Shown one piece after another: positions 24,196-32,418 of a stretch of 64,000 bases of DNA (position 1 is its first letter; each line of letters begins with the position of its first letter). The translations under genes and the position numbers were made by a program. The DNA comes from JAFAZJ01 sp050183765 (GTDB lineage Bacteria; Pseudomonadota; Alphaproteobacteria; Reyranellales; Reyranellaceae). The notes below the pieces were generated by a model. The model had not been told where the DNA came from and searched no databases. It saw only the letters and a list, made by a program, of their open reading frames with translations. The DNA lies in NCBI GenBank assembly GCA_050183765.1, contig JBFXAZ010000002.1:1-64000 (forward strand), in the 5' to 3' direction.

Positions 24196-26658
24196 TCACA
24201 CGTCGAGATTGGCGACCTTCAGCGCGTTGTCCTGGATGAAGTTGCGGCGCGGCTCGACCACGTCGCCCATCAGGGTGGAGAAGATCTCCTCGGCCTCGTC
24301 GGCGTGGTTGACCCTCACCTGCAGGAGCGTGCGCGCCAACGGATCGAGCGTGGTCTCCCAAAGCTGGTCGGGGTTCATCTCGCCCAGGCCCTTGTAGCGC
24401 TGCACCGCCACGCCCTTGCGTCCGGCCTCGTAGACCGCGGCGATCAGCTCGGTGGGCGCATGCACGACGGTCTCGCGTTCCTTCAGCGTGTAGGTCGCGG
24501 ACTTCAGATAGACGGCCTGCAGCTCGTCGGCCAGCGCATCGAGACGGCGCGCCTCGGCCGAGCGGATCAGGGCCGCGTCGATGATGTGGCGCTCGGTGAC
24601 GCCGCGCAGCGTGCGCTCGAAGGCGAGACCGCCGTCGTCGGTCGGCGCGCCGCTCCATCCGCGCTCCTGCTCCGGGCTGACGAGGTCGAGACGACGCGCG
24701 ATGTAGGACGCGGTCTGCGCCGCGTTCTCGCGGTTGGCGAGGATCTCGGGATTGAGCGCGCCGGCGATCGCCGCCTGCTCGATCACCGGCTGGCTGGTGA
24801 CGCGCCGGCTGAGCGACAGCGGCTGGATCAGGTTGGCGACCGAGCGCGCGATGTCGACGGTGCGCCGCAGGTCGGCGCCGACGATCTGCGCGCCGTCGCC
24901 GGTGGTCAGCACGGCGTTGTCGGTGCCGCCGTCGATCAGGTAGTCCTCCAGCCCGCGGTCGTTCTTCAGGTACATCGAGGACTTGCCGCGCGCGGCGCGA
25001 TAGAGCGGCGGCTGGGCGATGTAGAGATGGCCGCGCTCGATCAGCTCGGGCATCTGGCGATAGAAGAAGGTCAGCAGCAGGGTGCGGATGTGGCTGCCGT
25101 CGACATCGGCGTCGGTCATGATGATGACCTTGTGGTAGCGCAGCTTGCCGATGTCGAAATCGTCGCGGCCGATGCCGGTGCCCAGCGCCGTGATCAGCGT
25201 GCCGATCTCCTGCGAGCCCAGCATGCGGTCGAAGCGCGCGCGCTCGACGTTCAGGATCTTGCCGCGCAACGGCAGGATCGCCTGGAAGGCGCGGTTGCGG
25301 CCCTGCTTGGCCGAGCCGCCGGCCGAATCGCCCTCGACCAGGAAGATCTCGCTGAGCGCCGGATCGCGCTCCTGGCAGTCGGCGAGCTTGCCGGGCAGCG
25401 AGGAGATGTCGAGCGCGCCCTTGCGCCGCGTCAGCTCGCGCGCCTTGCGCGCCGCTTCGCGCGCGGCCGCCGCCTCGACCACCTTCGACACGATGCGCTT
25501 GGCCTCGGTGGGATGCTCCTCGAACCACTCGCCGAGCTTCTCGCCGACGATGGTCTCGACCACCGGGCGCACCTCGGAGCTGACCAGCTTCTCCTTGGTC
25601 TGCGAGGAGAACTTGGGGTCGGGCACCTTGACGCTGAGCACGCAGGTCAGGCCCTCGCGCATGTCGTCGCCCGACAGCGAGACCTTCTCCTTCTTGGCGA
25701 TGCCGCTTTCCTCGGCGTACTTGTTGACGCTGCGGGTGAGCGCGCCGCGGAAGCCGGCGAGATGCGTGCCGCCGTCCTTCTGCGGGATGTTGTTGGTGAA
25801 GCACAGCATGGTCTCGTGGTAGGAGTCGTTCCACTCCATCGCCACCTCGACCGTGATGCCCTCCTTCTCGCCCTTGATCGAGATCGGGCTCACCAGCGCC
25901 TGCTTGTTGCGGTCGAGATAGCGCGTGAAGGCCTCGACGCCGCCCTCGTAGAAGAGCTCGACCACTTTCGGCTCGACGCCGCGCGCGTCGGTCAGCACGA
26001 TGCGCACGCCGGAGTTCAGGAAGGCGAGCTCGCGCAGGCGATGCTCCAGCGTGGCGAAATCGAACTCGATCCTGGTGAACGTCGCGGGCGAGGGCTGGAA
26101 CACCACCTCGGTGCCGCGCTTGCCCTCGGGGGCGTCGCCGACGACGACGAGATCGCTTTCCGGATCGCCCAGCCGGAAGCGCATGAAGTGCTCCTTGCCG
26201 TCGCGCCAGATGCGCAGCTCGAGCTTCTCCGACAGCGCGTTGACCACGGCGGCGCCCACGCCGTGCAGGCCGCCCGAGACCTTGTAGGAGTTCTGGTCGA
26301 ATTTTCCGCCGGCGTGCAGCTGGGTGAAGATCACCTGCGCCGCCGAGACCTGCTCCTCCGTATGGATGCCGACCGGCACGCCGCGGCCGTTGTCGCGCAC
26401 CATCACCGAGCCGTCGCCCTGCAGGGTCACCTCGACCAGGTCGCACCAGCCGGCCAGCGCCTCGTCGATGGCGTTGTCGACGATCTCGTAGACCATGTGG
26501 TGCAGGCCGGTGCCGTCGTCGGTGTCGCCGATATACATGCCCGGCCGCTTGCGCACGGCATCGAGCCCGCGCAGCACCTTGATCGAATCGGCATCGTAAT
26601 CGTCGCCGTTGTCGTCCACAGCATCCGGCCGTGGCGTGTCGTCTGTCGGTTCGCTCAT
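24196..26658 (-). CDS. gyrB: DNA gyrase subunit B
   Basis: 820 residues. The GHKL ATPase site is shown by YEIVDNAIDEALAG (about 56-69) and GGLHGVGAAVVNALS (about 125-140). The TOPRIM domain has LVEGDSAGGSAKQGRNR (about 430) and the metal-binding TDADVDGSHIRTLLL (about 510). The C-terminal QRYKGLGEMNPDQLWET is the GyrB signature distinguishing gyrase from ParE, supported by genomic context after recF. With GyrA it introduces negative supercoils. Third gene of dnaN–recF–gyrB; 18 bp separate it from recF. Confidence 0.98.
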   Translation of the reverse strand: MSEPTDDTPRPDAVDDNGDDYDADSIKVLRGLDAVRKRPGMYIGDTDDGTGLHHMVYEIVDNAIDEALAGWCDLVEVTLQGDGSVMVRDNGRGVPVGIHTEEQVSAAQVIFTQLHAGGKFDQNSYKVSGGLHGVGAAVVNALSEKLELRIWRDGKEHFMRFRLGDPESDLVVVGDAPEGKRGTEVVFQPSPATFTRIEFDFATLEHRLRELAFLNSGVRIVLTDARGVEPKVVELFYEGGVEAFTRYLDRNKQALVSPISIKGEKEGITVEVAMEWNDSYHETMLCFTNNIPQKDGGTHLAGFRGALTRSVNKYAEESGIAKKEKVSLSGDDMREGLTCVLSVKVPDPKFSSQTKEKLVSSEVRPVVETIVGEKLGEWFEEHPTEAKRIVSKVVEAAAAREAARKARELTRRKGALDISSLPGKLADCQERDPALSEIFLVEGDSAGGSAKQGRNRAFQAILPLRGKILNVERARFDRMLGSQEIGTLITALGTGIGRDDFDIGKLRYHKVIIMTDADVDGSHIRTLLLTFFYRQMPELIERGHLYIAQPPLYRAARGKSSMYLKNDRGLEDYLIDGGTDNAVLTTGDGAQIVGADLRRTVDIARSVANLIQPLSLSRRVTSQPVIEQAAIAGALNPEILANRENAAQTASYIARRLDLVSPEQERGWSGAPTDDGGLAFERTLRGVTERHIIDAALIRSAEARRLDALADELQAVYLKSATYTLKERETVVHAPTELIAAVYEAGRKGVAVQRYKGLGEMNPDQLWETTLDPLARTLLQVRVNHADEAEEIFSTLMGDVVEPRRNFIQDNALKVANLDV

Positions 26659-26676
26659 TGCATCCTGCTCATCGCA

Positions 26677-27912
26677 TCAGCCCGGCGAGAGATCGCCCGA
26701 AGCCACGCGGAAGAACTGCGCGCGCCCGCGCAGGGTTGAGAACAATTCGGCGTCCGTGCCGGTCATCCAGGCCTGCGAGCCCAGCGCCTCGATCTCGTCG
26801 AACAAGGCCGCCCGCTTGGTCGAATCCAGATGCGCGGCGATCTCGTCCAGCAGCAGAAGCGGCGGCCGTCCGCGCGCGATCGCCGCCAACCTGGCATGCG
26901 CCAGTACGATCGCGACCAGGACGGCCTTCTGCTCGCCGGTCGAGCCCTGCGCAGCCGGTATATCGCGATCGAGATGGCGGACCACAAGGTCGCAGCGGTG
27001 CGGCCCGATGCTCGTCGTGCCGCTATCCGCATCGATCCTGCGCTGACCCGCCAGCCGCTCGCGCAGCCGGTCCTCGGCGTCGAGCGCGGCCATGCCGGCG
27101 ACCCAGCCCTCGACCTCGCCGGCCAGCGCCAGCGCGGCACGCGGGAACGGCCCGACGCCCAGCCGCGCCGCCTGGTCGAGCCGCGCCACGAGGTCGAGCC
27201 GGGCCACGCTGAGCGCCACGCCGTGGCGCGCCATGGTGTCCTCCAGCGCATTCAGCCAGTGCGGGTCGAGCTTGCCCTCGCCCAGCAGCCGCGCGCGCTG
27301 GCGCATCGCCTGTTCGTAGGCGGCGACGCTGCTGGCGTGATTGGGGTCGAAGGCCGCCACCATGCGGTCGAGGAAACGCCGGCGGTCGCCCGGGCCGCCG
27401 GTCCACAGCCCGTCGAGCTGCGGCGTCAGCCAGATCGCCACCACGTGCTGGCCGAGCGCGAGCTGGCTGGACGCGTTGCGGCCGTCGATGCGCACGGCAC
27501 GGCGCGTCGCGGTGCTCTCGCCCTCGCCATTGGCGGCCGGCAGCGCCTCCAGCCCGGTGCCGATGGCGACGCGACCCTCCGGCAGGTCGAGCGTGGCGGC
27601 CACGGCCCAGGGCGCGGCGACGGCGCTCTCGCCCTCGCGCGCGCGCCGGCCGACCTCGTCCAGCCGGGCGCGGCGCAGGCCGCGGCCGGGCGTCAGGAAG
27701 GACACCGCCTCGAGCAGGTTGGTCTTGCCCGCGCCGTTGTCGCCGACCAGCAGGACCGGCGCGGCATCGAGCTCCAGCCGCAGGCGGCTGTAGTTGCGGA
27801 ACTCCGTGAGCCGCAATTGCCGTATGACCATGGCACCGGACGCGGCCGCCCACATCGGCGGCGGAGCGGATGCGGACGACGAGGCGCGGGCCGGGATGGC
27901 GCCGCCGCTCAT
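26677..27912 (-). CDS. recF: DNA replication and repair protein RecF
   Basis: 411 residues from the ATG at 27912, which overlaps the dnaN stop (ATGA), or 384 from MVIRQLRLTEFRNY at 27831, which is the usual RecF beginning and size. Walker A is VGDNGAGKTNLLEAV, the ABC-type signature STGEQKAVLVAIVLAHA and Walker B PLLLLDEIAAHLD. RecF acts with RecOR to load RecA at gaps. The extra 27 N-terminal residues of the longer version are Ala/Ser/Pro-rich and may not be translated. Gene order dnaN–recF–gyrB is conserved. Confidence 0.95.
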   Translation of the reverse strand: MSGGAIPARASSSASAPPPMWAAASGAMVIRQLRLTEFRNYSRLRLELDAAPVLLVGDNGAGKTNLLEAVSFLTPGRGLRRARLDEVGRRAREGESAVAAPWAVAATLDLPEGRVAIGTGLEALPAANGEGESTATRRAVRIDGRNASSQLALGQHVVAIWLTPQLDGLWTGGPGDRRRFLDRMVAAFDPNHASSVAAYEQAMRQRARLLGEGKLDPHWLNALEDTMARHGVALSVARLDLVARLDQAARLGVGPFPRAALALAGEVEGWVAGMAALDAEDRLRERLAGQRRIDADSGTTSIGPHRCDLVVRHLDRDIPAAQGSTGEQKAVLVAIVLAHARLAAIARGRPPLLLLDEIAAHLDSTKRAALFDEIEALGSQAWMTGTDAELFSTLRGRAQFFRVASGDLSPG

Positions 27913-29024
27913 ACCCGCATCGGCATGAGCACGTAGAGCGCGCTGTCGTCGGCGGCGTCGCGCACGATCGTGGGCGAGCCGGCGTCGGACATCAGGAAGC
28001 GCGCATCGCCGCCGCCGATCTGCTGGGTGATGTCCAGCAGGTAGCGCGAGTTGAAGCCGATCTCCAGCGGCGCGGCGTCGTAGCCGACCTCGAGCTCCTC
28101 GGTGGCGCTGCCGGCGTCGGGGCTGGTGGCCGACAGGGTGAGCCCGTTCTTGCCCACCGACAGCTTGATGGCACGCGACTTCTCGGTCGAGATCGTCGAG
28201 ACGCGATCGACCGCCGATTCGAACTCCTTGCAGGGAACCGTGAGTTCCTTGTCGTTGCCGGCCGGGATCACCCGCTCGTAATCCGGGAAGGTGCCGTCGA
28301 TCAGCTTCGAGGTCAGCACGATATTGCCGCAGGCGAAGCGGATCTTGGTCTCCGACAGCTCGATGTCGACCAGCGTGTCGGACTCGTCGATCAGCTTGCG
28401 CAGCTCGGTCACCGTCTTGCGCGGCACGATCACGCCGGGCATCTCGCCGGCGCCCTTGGGCAGCGGCAGCTCGACGCGCGCCAGGCGGTGGCCGTCGGTG
28501 GCGACGCCGCGCAGCACGTCGACCTGGTTCGACTTCGCGGCGTGGAAGTAGATGCCGTTGAGGTAGTAGCGCGTCTCCTCGGTGGAGATGGCGAAGCGCG
28601 TGCGGTCGACGACGCTCTTGAGGTCGCTGGCGGCGAGCTGGAACTTGTGCGGCAGGTCGCCTTCGTTCATCACCGGGAAGTCGCTCACCGGCAGGCATTG
28701 CAGCGTGAAGCGCGAGCGTCCGGCGCGGATGGTGAGGTCGCTGTTGGCGCCCGACTCGATCTCGACCTGCGAGCCGTCCGGCAGCTTGCGCACGATCTCG
28801 TACATCGTGTGCGCCGGCGCCGTGACCGACCCGGTCTTGCCGGCGGTCGCCTCGACCGACTCGGTGACCGCCAGGTCCATGTCGGTGGCCGACAGCGTCA
28901 GCTTGCCCTTCTGGGCGTTGAGCAGGACGTTGGAGAGGATCGGGATGGTGTTGCGCCGCTCGACAACGCTTTGCACATGGGCCAAGGCCTTGAGGAGAGC
29001 GGCCCGTTCAATCGTGAGTTTCAT
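27909..29024 (-). CDS. dnaN: DNA polymerase III beta subunit (sliding clamp)
   Basis: 371 residues, the standard clamp size, starting MKLTIERAALLKALAHVQSV with the conserved VERRNTIPILSNVLL. Three repeated clamp domains follow; DGTFPDYERVIP marks the end of the second, and the C-terminus VLMPMRV is the conserved hydrophobic-pocket tail. It tethers DNA polymerase to DNA. The ATG at 29024 fits the family exactly; the frame extends upstream to 29090. A TATACG hexamer (29046-29041) may be a -10 box, giving a leader near 10 nt. It leads the dnaN–recF–gyrB operon, divergent from ccmA. Confidence 0.98.
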   Translation of the reverse strand: MKLTIERAALLKALAHVQSVVERRNTIPILSNVLLNAQKGKLTLSATDMDLAVTESVEATAGKTGSVTAPAHTMYEIVRKLPDGSQVEIESGANSDLTIRAGRSRFTLQCLPVSDFPVMNEGDLPHKFQLAASDLKSVVDRTRFAISTEETRYYLNGIYFHAAKSNQVDVLRGVATDGHRLARVELPLPKGAGEMPGVIVPRKTVTELRKLIDESDTLVDIELSETKIRFACGNIVLTSKLIDGTFPDYERVIPAGNDKELTVPCKEFESAVDRVSTISTEKSRAIKLSVGKNGLTLSATSPDAGSATEELEVGYDAAPLEIGFNSRYLLDITQQIGGGDARFLMSDAGSPTIVRDAADDSALYVLMPMRV

Positions 29025-29275
29025 GGTCGAGATGACCGCCCGTATACGTCGTTGAGGACCCCAAGGGAGGGGTCGGGACCGCTTCGTCACGGGGGCGACG
29101 ACCGAGGTCGTCCGGCGCCTTCAGAACAGGGGCGCGGCGGGCCGCGCGCCTGCCGCTAGAAACGGTCTGGAACTATACCATGCGGGCCCGGTTGCCGAAG
29201 CCTTTTCCGGCGCTTGGGGACAGGATCGACGTGCTAGAACCAGCGTCGAAAACGAGCCCCGAGCCAGTCCGCCGC

Positions 29276-29926
29276 ATGCCCGCCCTCCACGCCGAGAACC
29301 TTGCCTGCCGACGCGGTGGGCGGCTGGTCTTCACCGGCCTCGGCTTCGGCCTCGGGCAGGGCGAGACGCTGTTGCTGACCGGCCGCAACGGCTCGGGCAA
29401 GTCCAGCCTGCTGCGCCTGTTGGCGCTCCTGACGCCGCGCCTGCGCGGCAGCCTGACCTGGACCGGGGTCGAGGTCGCCAGGCAGCCCGATGCCTGGCGC
29501 CAGGCGCTGACCTGGCTGGGCCACGCCGACGCGGTCAAGGCCGACCTGACGGTGCGCGAGTCTCTGTCCGGTGCCCAGATTCTGCGCAAGGGCCGGCCGG
29601 ACAGCCTCGATCACGTCCTCGATCGCTTCGATCTCGCCGCCATCGCCGACCGGCCCGGCCGCTATCTTTCAGCCGGCCAGCGCCGCCGTGCCGCGCTGGC
29701 GCGGGTGATGCTGAGCGGCGCGCCGATCTGGCTGCTCGACGAGCCCGCCGCCGGGCTCGACGAGCCCTCGCGCGGCGCCCTGCACCTCACCCTGCGCGAG
29801 CACATGAAGGGGGGCGGCCTGGCGGTGATCTCGACCCACGGCGACATCCACCTGCCCAACGCGCACCCGATCGACCTCGGCGATTTCGCGCCATCGGCGG
29901 ATGCGCTGGCGGAGGAGTGGTCGTGA
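29276..29926 (+). CDS. ccmA: Heme exporter ATP-binding protein CcmA
   Basis: 216 residues. Walker A GRNGSGKSS (about 38-46), signature YLSAGQRRRAALARVML (about 132-148, SAGQ in place of SGGQ as in CcmA) and Walker B IWLLDEPAAGLD. It powers release of holo-CcmE from CcmC in the CcmABCD complex. MPALHAENLACRRGG at 29276 is the start that matches the family; the frame is open from 29180. First gene of the ccm operon, divergent from dnaN. A palindromic element separates it from ccmB. Confidence 0.95.
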   Translation: MPALHAENLACRRGGRLVFTGLGFGLGQGETLLLTGRNGSGKSSLLRLLALLTPRLRGSLTWTGVEVARQPDAWRQALTWLGHADAVKADLTVRESLSGAQILRKGRPDSLDHVLDRFDLAAIADRPGRYLSAGQRRRAALARVMLSGAPIWLLDEPAAGLDEPSRGALHLTLREHMKGGGLAVISTHGDIHLPNAHPIDLGDFAPSADALAEEWS

Positions 29927-29946
29927 GGGCTGGCAGCATAAGCAAC

Positions 29947-30091
29947 TACCTTCCCCCGCAGGCGGGGGAAGGTGGCGCGCAGCGCCGGATGGGGGTGGTT
30001 GGCGCGACAACGCCGACCGTCGGGACTGACCGCAATGCCGCCACCCCCATCCGCCCTTCGGGCACCTTCCCCCGCAAAGCGGGGGAAGGTA
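29947..30091. repeat. Palindromic element, family 1 (copy 3), between ccmA and ccmB
   Basis: taccttcccccgc...gcgggggaaggta-type ends, with ccggatggggg on the left arm and cccccatccg on the right. It nearly fills the 175-bp ccmA–ccmB gap and is transcribed as part of the operon. Confidence 0.9.
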
Positions 30092-30101
30092 GTCGCAGCC
30101 C

Positions 30102-30767
30102 ATGACCCGCTTCCGCCATCTTGTCGCACGCGACCTGCTGGTCGTCTGGCGGCGGCCGGGCGACGTGTTGCTGGTGCTGGCGTTCTTCCTGCTGGCGGCC
30201 AGCCTGTTCCCGCTGGGCGTCGGGCCGGAGCCGCAAGTGCTGCAGCGCATCGGGCCGGGCGTGCTGTGGGTGGCGGCGCTGTTCGCGGCCATGCTGTCGC
30301 TCGACCGGCTGTTTGCCGAGGATCTTGCCGACGGCACGCTGGAACACCTGGCGCTGGCGCCGCTGCCGCTGGAGCTGACGGCGCTGGCCAAGTGCCTGGC
30401 GCACTGGGTGACCGGCGGGCTGCCGCTGACGCTCATGTCGCCGGCGCTGGGGCTGCTGTTCGGCCTTGATGCAGCGCAAATCGGCGTGCTGATGATTTCG
30501 CTATTGCTCGGCACGCCGAGCCTGTCGCTGCTCGGCGGGCTCGGCGCGGCGCTCACCCTGGGCGCGCGCCGCGGCGGCGCGCTGATGGCGCTGCTGGTGC
30601 TGCCGCTGGCGGTGCCGGTGCTGATCTTCGGCGTCGCCTCCGTCGAGTCGCTGGCCGCGGGCGAGGGCTCGCGCAACGCGCTGGTGCTGCTGGCCGCCTT
30701 CTTCCTGGTGGCGCTGGCCAGCACGCCCTGGGCGATGGCGGCGGCGTTGCGGCAGGCGGTCGAATAG
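30102..30767 (+). CDS. ccmB: Heme exporter permease CcmB
   Basis: 221 residues with six hydrophobic helices. It opens FRHLVARDLLVVWRRPGD, contains WVAALFAAMLSLDRLFAEDLADGTLEHL, the most conserved CcmB stretch, and ends with membrane segments rich in Leu/Ala. It is the permease partner of CcmA in the inner membrane. The ATG directly follows the palindromic element 29947-30091, whose right arm (ggaagg) also provides the ribosome binding region about 13 bases upstream, so the element may influence ccmB translation. Confidence 0.95.
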   Translation: MTRFRHLVARDLLVVWRRPGDVLLVLAFFLLAASLFPLGVGPEPQVLQRIGPGVLWVAALFAAMLSLDRLFAEDLADGTLEHLALAPLPLELTALAKCLAHWVTGGLPLTLMSPALGLLFGLDAAQIGVLMISLLLGTPSLSLLGGLGAALTLGARRGGALMALLVLPLAVPVLIFGVASVESLAAGEGSRNALVLLAAFFLVALASTPWAMAAALRQAVE

Positions 30768-30800
30768 ACAGGACGGAATAGGCGACAGAGGATCGCGTTC

Positions 30801-31523
30801 ATGGCGGGCATGCACGCATTGGCCAATCCGGCGCGCTTCCAGCGCTTCAGCGCACGCACCCTGCCGTGGTGCGCCGGGCTGACGGCGCTCCTGCTGCTGG
30901 TCGGGCTCTACATGGCGCTGGTCGTGGCGCCGCCCGACTACCAGCAGAAGGACACCGTGCGCATCATGTTCGTGCACGTGCCGGCGGCGTGGTGGTCGAT
31001 GGCGGGCTATGCCCTGCTCGCCGCGCTGGGCGCGGCGCTGCTGGTCTGGAAGCATCCGCTGGCAGCCTTGATGGCGCGTGCCGCGGCACCGGTGGGCGCC
31101 GCCTACGCCGCCACCTGCCTGATCACCGGCTCGTTCTGGGGTCGGCCGATGTGGGGCACGTGGTGGGTGTGGGACGCGCGGCTGACCTCGATGCTGGTGC
31201 TGTTCTTCCTGTTCCTCGGCCACATCGCGCTCAGCCGCGCCTTCGATTCGCCGGAGCGCGGCGACAAGGCGGCGGCGATCCTGGCGCTGATCGGCGTGAT
31301 CAACCTGCCGATCATCAAGTTCTCGGTCGACTGGTGGAACACGCTGCACCAGCCGGCCTCGGTGATGAAGCTCAGCGGCACCACCATCCACCCCAGCATC
31401 CTGGTCCCGCTGCTGGTGATGGGGGTGGCCTTCCTCATGCTGTTCGTCACCCTGGTGCTGATGCGCACCGAGACAGAGATCGGCCGCCGCCGCCTGGAGA
31501 TGGCGGCGATGGCGGCGGAGTGA
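30801..31523 (+). CDS. ccmC: Heme exporter protein CcmC
   Basis: 240 residues with six transmembrane helices. The tryptophan-rich periplasmic WWD motif reads WGTWWVWDARLTS (about 118-130), flanked by the heme-ligating His in FVHVPAAWWSM (about 56) and in TTIHPSILVPL (about 196). It attaches heme to CcmE. It follows ccmB by 33 bp. The start MAGMHALANPARF is conventional for alphaproteobacterial CcmC. Confidence 0.96.
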   Translation: MAGMHALANPARFQRFSARTLPWCAGLTALLLLVGLYMALVVAPPDYQQKDTVRIMFVHVPAAWWSMAGYALLAALGAALLVWKHPLAALMARAAAPVGAAYAATCLITGSFWGRPMWGTWWVWDARLTSMLVLFFLFLGHIALSRAFDSPERGDKAAAILALIGVINLPIIKFSVDWWNTLHQPASVMKLSGTTIHPSILVPLLVMGVAFLMLFVTLVLMRTETEIGRRRLEMAAMAAE

Positions 31524-31621
31524 GCGGGTATGTCGCGGCCATCCAGGCGACAGGGGCGGTCGGCGGCCCTATATTCCGCCCGCCCCAGGGACCGGCAAGA
31601 TCAGGGCACGCAGGAAACTCC

Positions 31622-31789
31622 GTGAACGGCTTCTTCGCGATGGGCGGCTATGCCGCCTTTGTCTGGCCTGCCTACGCCGCGGCGCTGGTCGCGCTCGGCG
31701 GGCTGACCGTGCTGTCGCTGCTCTCCCGGGCGCGCGTGCGCCGTGAATTGCGCGCGCGCGGCCTCGATCGGCGTGGAGCGAAGTCGTGA
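31622..31789 (+). CDS. ccmD: Heme exporter protein CcmD
   Basis: 55 residues from the GTG at 31622, preceded by AGGAA at good spacing; an internal ATG at 31640 would shorten it. It has the CcmD pattern: GGYAAFVWPAYAAALVALGGL forms a single helix, followed by a charged cytoplasmic tail (RARVRRELRARGLDRR). CcmD helps release holo-CcmE from CcmABC. Its TGA overlaps the GTG of ccmE (GTGA at 31786-31789). Confidence 0.88.
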   Translation: MNGFFAMGGYAAFVWPAYAAALVALGGLTVLSLLSRARVRRELRARGLDRRGAKS

Positions 31790-32232
31790 AGCCCAAGCGA
31801 AAGCGCCTTTGGCTGCTGCTGGGCTCGATGGGCGCGCTGGCGCTCGCCGTCGCGCTGGTGCTGTCGGCGCTGGACGACAACCTCGTTTTCTTCCACTCGC
31901 CGACGCAGATCGTCGAGAAGAAGCCGCCGCCGACCCAGCGCCTGCGCGTCGGCGGCCTGGTGCAGCCCGGCAGCGTGATGAAAGGCGGCGACGGGCTGAC
32001 CACGACGTTCACCATCACCGATACGCGCGCCGACCTGAAGGTCACCTATCGCGGGCAACTGCCCGACCTGTTCCGCGAAGGCCAGGGCGTGGTCGCCGAG
32101 GGCACGCTGGGCGCCGACGGCGTCTTCGTCGCCCGCGAGATCCTCGCCAAGCACGACGAGACCTACATGCCGGCCGAAGTGGCCAAGGCGCTCAAGGACG
32201 CCGGCCACTGGAAGCAGGAGACGGGGAAGTGA
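31786..32232 (+). CDS. ccmE: Cytochrome c-type biogenesis heme chaperone CcmE
   Basis: 148 residues starting with GTG inside the end of ccmD. An N-terminal membrane anchor (LWLLLGSMGALALAVALVLSAL, about 8-29) leads into the periplasmic OB-fold domain. The covalent heme site is LAKHDETYMP with His123 and the conserved Tyr127. It carries heme from CcmC to the CcmFH ligation complex. A palindromic element lies between its stop and ccmF. Confidence 0.96.
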   Translation: MKPKRKRLWLLLGSMGALALAVALVLSALDDNLVFFHSPTQIVEKKPPPTQRLRVGGLVQPGSVMKGGDGLTTTFTITDTRADLKVTYRGQLPDLFREGQGVVAEGTLGADGVFVAREILAKHDETYMPAEVAKALKDAGHWKQETGK

Positions 32233-32244
32233 CGCGCCGCTCCA

Positions 32245-32410
32245 TACCTTCACCCGCTGGCGGGGGAAGGTGGCGCGCAGCGCCGGATGGGGGTGGTCAG
32301 GGGCCGCGGACGGCCCCGGCGTGCGACAACACCCCTCATCGAGACTGACCGCGATGCCGACACCCCCATCCGCCCTTCGGGCACCTTCCCGCGCAAAGCA
32401 GGGGAAGGTA
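32245..32410. repeat. Palindromic element, family 1 (copy 4), between ccmE and ccmF
   Basis: Left end taccttcacccgctggcgggggaagg, right end of the ccttcccgcgcaaagcaggggaaggta form, with gccggatgggggtgg on one arm and cacccccatccg on the other. It fills the ccmE–ccmF gap and ends eight bases before the ccmF ATG. Confidence 0.88.
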
Positions 32411-32418
32411 GGTCCGGC

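Noticed and set aside
24061..26739. 892-codon plus-strand frame across gyrB
   Set aside because: Antisense shadow of gyrB; no ribosome binding site, no recognisable domain.
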